A stretch of DNA of 64,000 nt from JAWKZG01 sp041396125 (GTDB taxonomy: Bacteria; Pseudomonadota; Gammaproteobacteria; Competibacterales; Competibacteraceae), in assembly GCA_041396125.1 (NCBI GenBank), contig JAWKZG010000001.1, positions 496,001 through 560,000 of the forward strand, read 5' to 3'. The notes below the pieces were generated by a model. That model was not told the DNA's origin. It saw only the letters and a program-made list of their open reading frames with translations, and did no database searches. Position numbers and translations under genes: made by a program. Positions 9,087 through 17,674 of this stretch are shown here, piece after piece. Positions within the stretch are counted from its first letter, which is position 1. Every line of letters begins with the position of its first letter.

Positions 9087-9936
9087 GACAAGCAGCCGCA
9101 AACAGCCGTATCTGTTGAGCGCGCCGGCCTTGATACTGTTTCTGGCGCTGCTGGGTGCGCCGTTGCTGATGACCTTGCTGCTGAGCTTTAATGGCTTCGA
9201 TTTCAATCGCGGCATTTTGCCGGAATACAGCTGGGCAAATTACTGGGAAGTGCTGAGTGACGAGTATTTCCATGAAATATTCCTGCGCACCTTCGGCATT
9301 GCTTTCGCGGTCACCCTGATTTGCATGCTGCTGGGGGCACCGGAAGCCTATATTCTGTCGCGTATGCGTAAGCCCTGGAAATCACTGTTTCTGGTCATTA
9401 TTCTCGGGCCGCTGCTGATTTCCGTGGTAGTGCGAACGCTGGGCTGGGCCTTGCTGATTGGTGGTAACGGGGTTATCAGCCAGACCCTGAAAGCACTGGA
9501 CCTGGGCTCGTTCAATTTAATGTTCACCACGACCGGTGTGGTGATTGCACTGGTGCATGTCCTGATTCCGTTCATGGTGCTGTCGGTATGGGCCTCATTG
9601 CAGAAGCTCGATCCGGCGGTGGAAGATGCCGGCATTTCGCTGGGTGCGTCGCAGTTCACGGTATTGCGCCGGATCGTGCTGCCGCAGGTCATGCCGGGAA
9701 TTCTATCGGGCGGGATGATCGTTTTTGCGCTCACGGCCAGCGCGTTTGCCACGCCGTCGATTATCGGCGGCCGGCGGCTGAAAGTGGTCGCCACCACCGC
9801 TTATGATGAATACCTGAGCACCTTGAACTGGCCGTTGGGTGCGGCTATTGCGATGTTACTGCTGCTCGCCAATATCGTCATTATCGCCAGTTATAACCGT
9901 TTACTGGAGCGTCGCTATGCGCGCATTTTCGGGTAG
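9079..9936 (+). CDS. ABC transporter permease, PotB-like
   Basis: First inner-membrane permease, 285 residues, with about six transmembrane helices. It carries the binding-protein-dependent EAA motif near residue 190 (EDAGISLGASQFTVLRRIVLP). I chose ATG 9079, which overlaps the ATPase stop at 9084-9086, over an upstream in-frame start at 8989. The 8989 reading would only add residues encoded inside the ATPase gene, and MSETSSRKQPYLLSAPALILF is a normal beginning for this family. Forms a heterodimer with the 9974-10771 product. Confidence 0.92.
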   Translation: MSETSSRKQPYLLSAPALILFLALLGAPLLMTLLLSFNGFDFNRGILPEYSWANYWEVLSDEYFHEIFLRTFGIAFAVTLICMLLGAPEAYILSRMRKPWKSLFLVIILGPLLISVVVRTLGWALLIGGNGVISQTLKALDLGSFNLMFTTTGVVIALVHVLIPFMVLSVWASLQKLDPAVEDAGISLGASQFTVLRRIVLPQVMPGILSGGMIVFALTASAFATPSIIGGRRLKVVATTAYDEYLSTLNWPLGAAIAMLLLLANIVIIASYNRLLERRYARIFG

Positions 9937-9973
9937 ATGGGAGCCTGTAGCGTGAATCGCAAGGAGACTTGTC

Positions 9974-10771
9974 ATGCACCGTAATGGCCCGTTAGCACTG
10001 ATTTTTCATACACTGTTTATTATTTTTATCCTGGCACCGCTGGTGGTCGTGGTGTGGGTGTCGTTTACGCCGGAAGGATATCTGTCGCCGCCGACGACAG
10101 AATGGTCGCTGCGCTGGTTTTACGCGATTCTGGATAACCGGGATTTTATCGACGCGTTCTGGATGAGTCTGTATCTGGCGCTGGCTTCTGCCACTCTGGC
10201 GCTGGCCGCTGCAGTACCGGCAGCCTTGGCGCTGGCGCGCTATCAGTTTCCCGGCCGGGGCGCGCTGACCGCGTTTTTTCTGTCGCCTCTGATGATTCCG
10301 CATGTGGTGCTGGGGGTGTCGTTTCTGCGCTTTTTCAGCGAGATCGGGCTGAGTGGCACCTTCATCGGACTGACCCTGGCGCATGTCATTCTGATCATGC
10401 CGTATGCCTTGCGGCTGGTGCTGGCGGCAGTGACCGGACTGGAACGCGACGCCGAGCGGGCAGCACATGCGCTGGGCGCATCCGGCTGGACCGTTTTTCG
10501 GCGTATTACGTTGCCGCTGATCGTGCCCGGTCTGACCGGTGGCTGGGTGCTGGCGTTTATCACCAGTTTCGATGAATTGACCATGTCGGTATTCGTCGCC
10601 TCGCCCAGCACCACCACCTTGCCGGTGCGGATGTATCACCATATTGCGCAGACCATCGATCCTCTGATTGCCTCCGTGTCCACGGTTTTGATTGCGATCA
10701 CGCTGGTTTTAATGATCGTGCTGGATCGCTTGTATGGACTGGATAAAGTGCTGGTTGGGAAAGGGCAATGA
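9974..10771 (+). CDS. ABC transporter permease, PotC-like
   Basis: Second permease, 265 residues with six hydrophobic segments and the EAA loop ERAAHALGASGWTVFRRITLPLIVPG near residue 155-180. A clear Shine-Dalgarno (AAGGAG) lies before ATG 9974, after a 37-base gap. Its stop overlaps the next start as ATGA (10768-10771). The oxidase genes therefore follow the transporter in strict translational coupling, which supports a joint uptake and oxidation pathway. Confidence 0.92.
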   Translation: MHRNGPLALIFHTLFIIFILAPLVVVVWVSFTPEGYLSPPTTEWSLRWFYAILDNRDFIDAFWMSLYLALASATLALAAAVPAALALARYQFPGRGALTAFFLSPLMIPHVVLGVSFLRFFSEIGLSGTFIGLTLAHVILIMPYALRLVLAAVTGLERDAERAAHALGASGWTVFRRITLPLIVPGLTGGWVLAFITSFDELTMSVFVASPSTTTLPVRMYHHIAQTIDPLIASVSTVLIAITLVLMIVLDRLYGLDKVLVGKGQ

Positions 10772-11871
10772 AAGAGCAGTTTGATTATGTGGCCATCGGC
10801 GGCGGCCTGGTTGGCAGTGCAATCGCTTATGGTCTGAGTCGGCAGAACAAACGGGTCGCGCTGCTGGACGAAGGCGATGTTGCCTTGCGCGCGTCGCGTG
10901 GCAATTTTGGCCTGGTCTGGGTGCAGGGTAAAGGGGTGGACTTCCCCAGTTATTCGGACTGGACCCGGTTGTCCGTGGCGGTCTGGCCGCAACTGGCCGA
11001 GGAGCTGAAAGCGCTGACCGGTGTGGATCTGGCGTATAGCAGACCGGGCGGTTTACAGCTTTGTCTGGATGCTGCCGAATACACCGAACGCGAGCAGACG
11101 CTAACGCTGTTGCAGCAGCAGACCGACGGTCGTTTCCCGTTCGAAATGCTGGACAATCAGGCTACTCGTAAACTGATGCCGGTGGTGGCACCGGATATCG
11201 CCGGTGCGTCGTACTGTCCGCTGGACGGACATGCCAACCCTTTGTATTTACTGCGTGCTCTGCACCAGGGTTTTTTGCAACAGCAGGGGCATTATTTACC
11301 GAATCGCCCGGTGCAGGCCATCCAGCCGCAGGATGCAGGCTTTCGCATCGATACACGGCAAGGCCCGGTTTACTGTGAACGGCTGGTGCTGACTGCCGGG
11401 CTGAGCAATCGGGCACTGGGAAAAATGGTAGGACTGCAGGTTCCGGTGGCACCGAATAAAGGTCAGATACTGGTCACGGAGAAACTTGCGCCGCTGCTGG
11501 ATTTGCCTACCGTACAAGTGCGCCAGACCGCCGAGGGCGGGGTGATGATTGGCGATTCGCACGAGGAAACCGGTCTGGAAACGGATACCAGCAGCGCTGT
11601 TATGGCGGCTATTGCCCGACGTGCTGTGCAGATGTTTCCTGTCTTGCGAAATGTCCGTCTGGTACGGGCCTGGGCGGCGCTGCGAGTGATGACACCAGAC
11701 GGCAAGCCGATCTATCAGCAGTCCGAACAGTACCCTGGTGCCTATGTTGCGACCTGCCACAGTGGTGTCACCCTGGCCGCCAATCATGCGCTGCGTCTGC
11801 CCGCCTGGTTGTTGGGAACAGCGCCGCTACCTGAAATTGAACCCTTTACCGCTTCGCGATTTGATCAGTAA
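10768..11871 (+). CDS. FAD-dependent amine/D-amino-acid oxidoreductase (DadA family), first copy
   Basis: Flavoprotein of 367 residues. The dinucleotide-binding motif is GGGLVGSAIAYGLS (from residue 11), with the acidic LLDEG after the second strand, and a DAO-type C-terminus (VRAWAALRVMTPDGKPIY). It oxidises a C-N bond of an amino acid or secondary amine. It is one of two DadA-like proteins in the operon, the other being 13580-14692. With the ferredoxin-like and the NAD(P)/FAD subunits it resembles HcnC/OoxB/LhpB-type oxidases. ATGA overlap with the permease shows coupling. Opine, D-hydroxyproline or another N-substituted amino acid are all possible substrates. Confidence 0.87.
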   Translation: MKEQFDYVAIGGGLVGSAIAYGLSRQNKRVALLDEGDVALRASRGNFGLVWVQGKGVDFPSYSDWTRLSVAVWPQLAEELKALTGVDLAYSRPGGLQLCLDAAEYTEREQTLTLLQQQTDGRFPFEMLDNQATRKLMPVVAPDIAGASYCPLDGHANPLYLLRALHQGFLQQQGHYLPNRPVQAIQPQDAGFRIDTRQGPVYCERLVLTAGLSNRALGKMVGLQVPVAPNKGQILVTEKLAPLLDLPTVQVRQTAEGGVMIGDSHEETGLETDTSSAVMAAIARRAVQMFPVLRNVRLVRAWAALRVMTPDGKPIYQQSEQYPGAYVATCHSGVTLAANHALRLPAWLLGTAPLPEIEPFTASRFDQ

Positions 11872-11877
11872 TTATCT

Positions 11878-12204
11878 ATGAGCCTCTTTCAAACTCTCAC
11901 TGATGTCCAGCCATCTGCCCAGGCATCGGTACAAATAACCCTGCAGGACCAGGTTCATCAGGTACCTGCCAACCTGAACGTAGCCGCTGCCCTGTTGCTT
12001 TGTGGCTATAGCCAATGCCGCAGTACACCGGTCAGTGGTGCGCCACGCGCGCCCTATTGCATGATGGGCGTGTGTTTCGATTGCCTGGTCGAGATCGACG
12101 GCGTGCCCAATCAGCAAGCCTGTCTGACGCCTGTGCGTGAAGGCATGGTGGTGCGCTGGCAAGACGGCAAAGCCTCACTGGATCAACTGGAGGCAGAGCT
12201 ATGA
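11878..12204 (+). CDS. Small [2Fe-2S] subunit of amine dehydrogenase (HcnA/OoxA-N-like)
   Basis: 108-residue ferredoxin-like protein. The cluster ligands C61-x4-C66-x2-C69-x12-C82 give the plant-type [2Fe-2S] spacing, around the sequence PYCMMGVCFDCLVEIDG. C42 and C47 are extra. In multi-subunit opine, cyanide-forming and D-hydroxyproline dehydrogenases such a subunit passes electrons between the flavin subunits. It lies 6 bases after the first oxidase and overlaps the next gene by 4 bases (ATGA), as expected for subunits of one complex. Confidence 0.88.
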   Translation: MSLFQTLTDVQPSAQASVQITLQDQVHQVPANLNVAAALLLCGYSQCRSTPVSGAPRAPYCMMGVCFDCLVEIDGVPNQQACLTPVREGMVVRWQDGKASLDQLEAEL

Positions 12205-13580
12205 GTGGGCACGATCTGGCAGTGATCGGGGCCGGGCCAGCAGGGCTTAGCGCTGCAGTGCAGGCCGCTGAGCTAGGCTTAAAGGTCGTCCTGCTGGACG
12301 AACAGGCCAGTCCCGGTGGACAGATTTACCGGGCGCTTGAGCAGGCATCGCCGGCCTTGCAGGCGATGCTTGGGCCGGATTATAGCTACGGCGCGCAATT
12401 GCTCGGCACCATGCGGCAAAGCCCGGTCGATTACCGGGCCGGTGCCAGTGTCTGGCAACTTAATCGTGAGCGTGAAATCGGCTTGCTGCAGGCAGGTAAA
12501 GCCCAGTTCATCAGCGCTGCCCGCGTGTTGATTGCCGGCGGTGCGCAGGAGCGGCCTTTCCCGATCCCCGGCTGGACACTGCCCGGTGTCATGAGCGCAG
12601 GGGCAGGACAAATTCTGCTCAAAGGCGGTGCGCTGAAGCCTGCGCAAGCTGTCGTACTGGCCGGGTGTGGTCCTTTATTGTATCTGCTGGCCTGGCAGTA
12701 TCTACAGGCGGGTGTGCGCATTGCCGCACTGCTCGATACGACGCCAAAAGCCAATTACCGTGCCGCTGCGCCATTATTGCCGGGGGCGCTCGGGCTGCCA
12801 GGCTATTTGCGCAAAGGTCTGAGGATGCTGCGGGCTATCCGCCGGGCAGGTGTGCCGGTACATAAACATGTCACCGGGTTGCGAGCGCTGGGCAGCACAC
12901 GGCTGGAGGCGGTCGAATACCAGCAACAGGAGCGCTGGCAACGGCTGGACACCAGTCTGCTGCTGCTGCATCAGGGCGTTGTGCCGAATGTGCAGATGAG
13001 CCGGGTGGCCGGCTGTGGCCATGACTGGAACGAAAACCAGCTGTGCTGGACACCTACTCTGGACGAATGGGGTAATACGGATATCGACGGTATCATGGTT
13101 GCCGGCGATAACGGCGGTATTCTGGGAGCCCGTGCGGCAGAACTGAGCGGGCGTCTGGCAGCGTTGGAGAGCGCCAGTCAATTGCAGCGAATCGATCAGG
13201 CCGAACGTGACCGCCGCGCTGCACCCTTGCACAAACAGTTGCAGCGGGAGCGCAAGGCGCGGCGCTTTCTGGATGTGTTGTACCGGCCTTTGCCGCAGTT
13301 CCGCATACCAGCCGATGATGCCACATTGGTCTGCCGTTGCGAGGAAGTCAGTGCGGGCGAAATTCGCCGTACCGTCGAGCTGGGCTGTCTCGGCCCCAAT
13401 CAGACCAAATCGTTCTGTCGTGCTGGCATGGGACCCTGTCAGGGCCGGATGTGCGGCTTGACCGTGGCTGAAATTATCGCGCAGCAACGCGGTGTGCCTG
13501 TGGCCGAGGTAGGTTATTACCGGCTGCGTGCGCCACTTAAGCCGATTACATTGGGGCAATTGGCGGACGCGGCAGAGTAA
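12201..13580 (+). CDS. FAD/NAD(P)-binding oxidoreductase with C-terminal BFD-type iron-sulfur domain (HcnB/OoxA-like)
   Basis: Large subunit of 459 residues. N-terminal GAGPAGLSAAVQAAELG (about residue 10) binds FAD; a second Rossmann segment VVLAGCGPLLYLLAWQYLQAG lies near 150. The C-terminal region has a bacterioferritin-associated-ferredoxin-like [2Fe-2S] pattern, C378-x-C380 (CRCEEVS) with C406 and C413 (FCRAGMGPCQGRMC). This architecture is shared by HcnB, OoxA and the alpha subunit of D-hydroxyproline dehydrogenase. It overlaps both neighbours (ATGA with the ferredoxin, TAATG with the next oxidase), so the subunits are probably made in fixed ratio. Confidence 0.88.
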   Translation: MSGHDLAVIGAGPAGLSAAVQAAELGLKVVLLDEQASPGGQIYRALEQASPALQAMLGPDYSYGAQLLGTMRQSPVDYRAGASVWQLNREREIGLLQAGKAQFISAARVLIAGGAQERPFPIPGWTLPGVMSAGAGQILLKGGALKPAQAVVLAGCGPLLYLLAWQYLQAGVRIAALLDTTPKANYRAAAPLLPGALGLPGYLRKGLRMLRAIRRAGVPVHKHVTGLRALGSTRLEAVEYQQQERWQRLDTSLLLLHQGVVPNVQMSRVAGCGHDWNENQLCWTPTLDEWGNTDIDGIMVAGDNGGILGARAAELSGRLAALESASQLQRIDQAERDRRAAPLHKQLQRERKARRFLDVLYRPLPQFRIPADDATLVCRCEEVSAGEIRRTVELGCLGPNQTKSFCRAGMGPCQGRMCGLTVAEIIAQQRGVPVAEVGYYRLRAPLKPITLGQLADAAE

Positions 13581-14692
13581 TGGCTACAACAGATATCATT
13601 ATTATCGGTGGCGGTCTGCATGGTTGCTCGGCTGCACTGCATCTGGCACTGGCGAATTGTTCAGTACGGGTGATCGAACAAAGCTACGTCGGGCGCCATG
13701 CCTCCGGGGTGAATGCCGGCGGCGTGCGGCGTCTGGGCCGCGATCTGGCTGAAATTCCGTTATCGGCCGCGTCCATGGAAATCTGGCACGGCATCGAAGA
13801 TCTGGTTCATGACGATTGCGGTTTTGCGGTCAGCGCCCAGATTAAAGTCGCCGAGACGGAGACCGAGCTGGCACAGCTGCGACAGCGCGCTGCTCAGGTC
13901 CAGGCGTTGGGATTCACACATGAAGAAATCATCGATCAGGCCGAACTGCGTCACTGGGTGCCTGCTATTGCGCCGCATTGCGTGGGCGGCCTGATCGCAC
14001 GCGGAGACGGGCACGCTAATCCTTACCGTACCACCCTCGCGTTTAAGCGCCGGGCTGAGCAACTGGGGGTACGGTTTCATGAGAACACCACGGTCAGCGG
14101 CCTGCAGCGAGTCGGGGAGAGCTGGCAGGTTGAGACGAATGCCGGCGCTTTCAGTGCGCCGGTGCTGATCAATTGCGCCGGAGCCTGGGGCGCGCGCATC
14201 GCCGCCTGGCTGGGTGAATCCATCCCGCTGCAGCCGACAGCGCTGATGCTGATGGTGACCGAGCGGCTACAGCACTTTCTTGATCCGGTGCTCGGTGCTG
14301 CCGGTCGTGCCCTGTCGTTCAAACAAGTCGATAATGGTACCGTGATTATCGGCGGCGGCTATCGGGGTCAGGCTTATCCCGATACGCAATCCACCACGCT
14401 GGATTGCCGGCAACTTGCCCGCAACGCCCGTACCGCATTTACGCTTTTTCCGCATATGCGCAATGTCCGCATCGTGCGGGCCTGGGCTGGTATCGAAGGG
14501 ATGCTGCCGGATGGCATTCCGGTGCTCGGGCCGGCATCGCAGGCACCTGATGTGTTCCACGCTTTCGGCTTTTGCGGACCCGGTTTTCAGTTGGGTCCTG
14601 CCAGCGGCCGGGTAATCGCAGAACTGGTCACGCGCGGGCAGACCAATATTCCGCTGGAGGCTTTTCGCAGCGATCGCTTTTCCTCTTCGTAG
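13580..14692 (+). CDS. FAD-dependent amine/D-amino-acid oxidoreductase (DadA family), second copy
   Basis: Second DadA/HcnC-type flavoprotein, 370 residues. FAD motif GGGLHGCSAALHLAL starts at residue 9, followed by SYVGRHASGVNAGGVRRLGR, a flavin-contact stretch typical of the sarcosine-oxidase-beta/HcnC group. The C-terminus is HAFGFCGPGFQLGPASGRVIAE. ATG 13580 overlaps the previous TAA. With two catalytic-type flavoproteins in one operon, one may be the partner of the HcnAB-like pair and the other may act on a further intermediate or stereoisomer. The sequence does not decide which. Confidence 0.87.
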   Translation: MATTDIIIIGGGLHGCSAALHLALANCSVRVIEQSYVGRHASGVNAGGVRRLGRDLAEIPLSAASMEIWHGIEDLVHDDCGFAVSAQIKVAETETELAQLRQRAAQVQALGFTHEEIIDQAELRHWVPAIAPHCVGGLIARGDGHANPYRTTLAFKRRAEQLGVRFHENTTVSGLQRVGESWQVETNAGAFSAPVLINCAGAWGARIAAWLGESIPLQPTALMLMVTERLQHFLDPVLGAAGRALSFKQVDNGTVIIGGGYRGQAYPDTQSTTLDCRQLARNARTAFTLFPHMRNVRIVRAWAGIEGMLPDGIPVLGPASQAPDVFHAFGFCGPGFQLGPASGRVIAELVTRGQTNIPLEAFRSDRFSSS

Positions 14693-14752
14693 CATCGGTG
14701 CCCCAGGTCTGCTATAAGGAATAGCACGACTATAACCGAGGAGGAGACTCAC

Positions 14753-15637
14753 ATGCGTATTCGTCATTTCGTCCTGGCCGCGCTGTTGGCGCTGCCTGTG
14801 CCAGCACTTAATGCTGCTGATACGACACTCATTGACGCCCTGAGCTCGGCCCGCGTTGTTGAGCTGAATTTTGTCTGGGACCGTAATTCGCCGCTACTGG
14901 GGTTTAATCCGCCGTTTGCCATGGCCCTTGCCAATACCCATGCCCAGACCAGTGGCATGATCCCGAATTTGTCCTTCGCCGCCGATATGATGTATTTCAG
15001 CGGTCAACATGGTGCGCCAACGCTCGATGCGATCGGCCATATCGGCCATGATGGCAAGCTGTTCGGAGGTGTCGAGGCAACGGCCAGTGAAGGGCCGGGC
15101 GGTCTGCTGGTGTTGGGGGTTGAGCATTATCCGGCCGAGCGTTTTGTCAATCGGGCGGTATTGCTTGATGTGGCGCGTTACAAAGGTGTCGAGGTGCTGG
15201 AACCGGGCTATGAAATCACAGCTGAAGATCTGGCCGGAACTGCCGAGCAGCAAGGCGTGGATGTCAAGGCCGGTGATTCAGTCCTGATTCGCACCGGTTT
15301 TGGCCAATATTTCGCCAGCGATAAGGCAAAATATCTGGGGCTGCGGCCTGGGCCGGGCGAAAGCGCCGCGCAATGGCTGGCCGAGCACAAGATTTTCCTG
15401 ACTGGGGCGGATCAACTCAGCTACGAGGTTTTTCCCGAGCAAGGCACGATATTTCCAGCGCACCGCATTCTGTTGGCCGACAATGGCATTTACATCGTCG
15501 AGAACCTCAATCTGGAAGAACTGGCGCAGGTACTGGCTGAACGCGGTAATTATGAATTCGCGCTGGTATTGAACCCACCCCGGATACGTGGTGCAACCGG
15601 GGCGGCAATTAATGCATTTGCTCTGATCGCTCAATAA
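14753..15637 (+). CDS. Exported cyclase-family (kynurenine-formamidase-like) hydrolase
   Basis: 294 residues with a Sec signal (MRIRHFVLAALLALPVPALNA, cleavage near 21-22) and a very strong ribosome site (GAGGAGGAG). The domain is the Cyclase/KynB-type metal hydrolase, recognised by LDAIGHIGHDGKLFGGV and GDSVLIRTGFGQYF. The usual HxGTHxDxxxH metal motif reads QHGAPTLDAIGH here: the first His, the Asp and the last His are present, but the GTH histidine is replaced by Thr. Activity may differ from formamidase. It lies 60 bases after the oxidase operon and may process a product outside the cytoplasm. Confidence 0.78.
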   Translation: MRIRHFVLAALLALPVPALNAADTTLIDALSSARVVELNFVWDRNSPLLGFNPPFAMALANTHAQTSGMIPNLSFAADMMYFSGQHGAPTLDAIGHIGHDGKLFGGVEATASEGPGGLLVLGVEHYPAERFVNRAVLLDVARYKGVEVLEPGYEITAEDLAGTAEQQGVDVKAGDSVLIRTGFGQYFASDKAKYLGLRPGPGESAAQWLAEHKIFLTGADQLSYEVFPEQGTIFPAHRILLADNGIYIVENLNLEELAQVLAERGNYEFALVLNPPRIRGATGAAINAFALIAQ

Positions 15638-15649
15638 GAAAAACTCGAC

Positions 15650-15682
15650 AATCATAAGCTGTTTCGAAAACAGCTTATGATT
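15650..15682. terminator. Perfect 15-bp stem-loop after the oxidase operon
   Basis: Bases 15650-15664 are the exact reverse complement of 15668-15682, with a three-base loop CGA. It starts 12 bases after the cyclase stop. No T-run follows, so it may act as an mRNA-end stabiliser or a bidirectional stop between converging units rather than a classical intrinsic terminator. Confidence 0.6.
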
Positions 15683-15737
15683 TAGGGCAGGGATGGCTCA
15701 AATGGAAAGAAGAATCATTAACATTTTGTTTTAAAAA

Positions 15738-15818
15738 GAAAATAAAAATCTTTGATTGTCTATTTTCGATTTCAAAAAGTCGCGCCGTGCAACGGGGGAT
15801 AGTATTTTTGAAACAGAC
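15738..15818 (+). repeat. Interspersed repeat, copy A (matches 54556-54636 in opposite orientation)
   Basis: About 81 bases, intergenic between the cyclase gene and the DMT exporter. It aligns over its whole length, at high identity with only a few mismatches and two single-base gaps, to the reverse complement of 54556-54636. The identical core includes TTTCAAAAAGTCGCGCCGTG and its flanks. No coding capacity is likely. It has the look of a small dispersed element such as a REP or MITE-like sequence. Confidence 0.75.
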
Positions 15819-15834
15819 GCTAAAGCGGCACTGC

Positions 15835-16728
15835 TCAGGTGTCGCGTCCGCCGCGAGCCGCTACTAAAGCACCGCCAACGATCAAGCCGCAGGCAATCAC
15901 TACCGGCCAGCTGGCCTGACCCTGACCGAAAGCAATCAATAACAAGGTGGACAATAGCGGCGTGGCATAAGCCAGAGTGCCTAAAACCTGGATATTGCCG
16001 TGCTTGGTACCATAATCCCAAACCCAGAAAGCGGCACCCACCGGCCCCAGGCCCAGACCCAGGATCGCCAGCCACTGGCTGTTTGAAGGCCAGACGGTTT
16101 GTTCCAGCACCACATGACACAGCGCGCCCAGCAAGGCAGTAACGGCGCAGAATCCGGTGACTGCATCGGAAGAGACGCCACCGAATAAGCGGTTCAGTAC
16201 CGAATAGCTGGACCAGGTCAGCGCACAGGCAATAGCCGCCAGATAACCCAGCCAGTAACCAGACTGAAACTCCAGTGTGCCATCACCGACCAGTAACAGC
16301 GCTGCCCCCAGCAAACCCAGCGTGACACCCAGAATATGTGAGACGCGCACCTGCTCACCGGGCAGCAGTGCCGAGAACACTACAATCAATAATGGCCAGA
16401 GATAAGCGATCAGACTGGCTTGCACCGCAGGGGCATGGGACAGGGCAATGAAATAGAACCAATGATAGCCAAATAAACCACCCACACCGAGCAGCCAGAC
16501 CCGTGCCGGCTGGCGCAACACACGCCACGCAGACAAGCCCCGGCGCATCAGCAGCAGGGCATTGAAGCAGGCACCTACCGCAAAGCTTAATGCCAGTAAC
16601 TGAAACGGCGGAATCCCTGCAGCACCGGTGGTGAACAGGGCTAATACCGCCCACAGCGGGACGGCCAGCGCACCGATCAGCGTTGCTTTATAGGGTAATC
16701 CGGTGGTTGCCAGTGCGGCATCGCTCAT
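15835..16728 (-). CDS. DMT-superfamily exporter (EamA family, YddG-like)
   Basis: Inner-membrane transporter of 297 residues with ten predicted hydrophobic helices in two EamA repeats (about 15-145 and 155-290). The first ends with LIAYLWPLLIVVFSALLPGE and the second contains WSSYSVLNRLFG and GTLAYATPLLSTLLLI. Proteins of this group export aromatic or other amino acids and metabolites. It lies downstream of an AraC-family gene on the same strand, a common regulator-exporter pairing. The cargo is not readable from sequence. Confidence 0.87.
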   Translation of the reverse strand: MSDAALATTGLPYKATLIGALAVPLWAVLALFTTGAAGIPPFQLLALSFAVGACFNALLLMRRGLSAWRVLRQPARVWLLGVGGLFGYHWFYFIALSHAPAVQASLIAYLWPLLIVVFSALLPGEQVRVSHILGVTLGLLGAALLLVGDGTLEFQSGYWLGYLAAIACALTWSSYSVLNRLFGGVSSDAVTGFCAVTALLGALCHVVLEQTVWPSNSQWLAILGLGLGPVGAAFWVWDYGTKHGNIQVLGTLAYATPLLSTLLLIAFGQGQASWPVVIACGLIVGGALVAARGGRDT

Positions 16729-16838
16729 GATGATTGGGCCTCAGATTGAATGCTTGTACGAGAATCTGAGTTTACTGCAGAAACAAAGGCTGGCCTTGAC
16801 CAGGGCTATGGTGCAGTAGGCCAGAACTCCGGATCTGT

Positions 16839-17615
16839 TTAACCGGTTGGGTGCTGCCGGTTGGATTGACGATACTGGCTTGGCGTGAGGCCGCGTCGCC
16901 GACGCAGGCTGCGAGTCAGGGCACTGTGCTCGGCATAACCCACCTGCTGGGCGATAGTCGCTACAGGCAGTTCCGAGTGCGCCAGCAAATATAGCGCTCT
17001 ATCCAGCCGCAGATCGACCAGATACTGTTGCGGGGTTTGTTGCAGGTAGGTTTGAAACAAGGCGTGCAGATGGCTGCTGCTGAGATTTGCTGCGGTTGCT
17101 ATATCTGCCACGGTAATCGGATCAGTATAGTGACGGTGTATAAAACCCACCGCCCGGCGTAACCGGTCGGGTAACTGCTGCGACTGTGTGTGCTTGCTTT
17201 CGGTCAGGCTCTGCAGCAGCAATCCGGTCCAATAGCGTCTGACCGGGGCGGGATATTCCGACAGGGATATGATGTAAGCCAGCAAATGCCGCAACTCGGG
17301 TCCGAGCACAAAATAAGGCTGCAGGAGCGCATTTTCCCATAAGTGTTCAGCAGGCAACTCGTGTTGGGCAAAATCATTCAGCTCAACCACCAGGAAACGA
17401 TTTTGTCCCTGGCCCCGAAAAGCATGGGTTTCGCCGGCGACGATAATCGCTCCATGGTTGCTGTCGACCTGTCCGCCATGACCGGCGATATCAAGCTCCA
17501 GAATACCGTCAACCGGCAGTAGCAGCTGGTGAAACGTGTGGCTGTGACTGCGCGCTGTGCTGGCATACGAGCGGATTTCGAGCTGTGCATCCGTAACTTG
17601 GGCAGGCTGATCCAT
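16839..17615 (-). CDS. AraC-family transcriptional regulator
   Basis: 258 residues: an N-terminal cupin-like sensor (HTFHQLLLPVDGILELDIAGHGG, about 20-95) and a C-terminal double helix-turn-helix. The first is VADIATAANLSSSHLHALFQ (about 170-190), the second PVATIAQQVGYAEHSALTRSLRRRRGLTPSQYR. It is followed on the same strand, after 110 bases, by the DMT exporter, which it probably controls. The cupin part suggests a small-molecule ligand. The frame is intact and the length is normal. Confidence 0.9.
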   Translation of the reverse strand: MDQPAQVTDAQLEIRSYASTARSHSHTFHQLLLPVDGILELDIAGHGGQVDSNHGAIIVAGETHAFRGQGQNRFLVVELNDFAQHELPAEHLWENALLQPYFVLGPELRHLLAYIISLSEYPAPVRRYWTGLLLQSLTESKHTQSQQLPDRLRRAVGFIHRHYTDPITVADIATAANLSSSHLHALFQTYLQQTPQQYLVDLRLDRALYLLAHSELPVATIAQQVGYAEHSALTRSLRRRRGLTPSQYRQSNRQHPTG

Positions 17616-17674
17616 AATGATGATATTGCGAAGAAAAAAGAATTATAAATCTAGCATAAATCCGGCAGCTCCAG

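Noticed and set aside
12774..13559. A 261-codon minus-strand open frame
   Set aside because: Antisense to the HcnB-like gene, whose cysteine and FAD motifs are clear.
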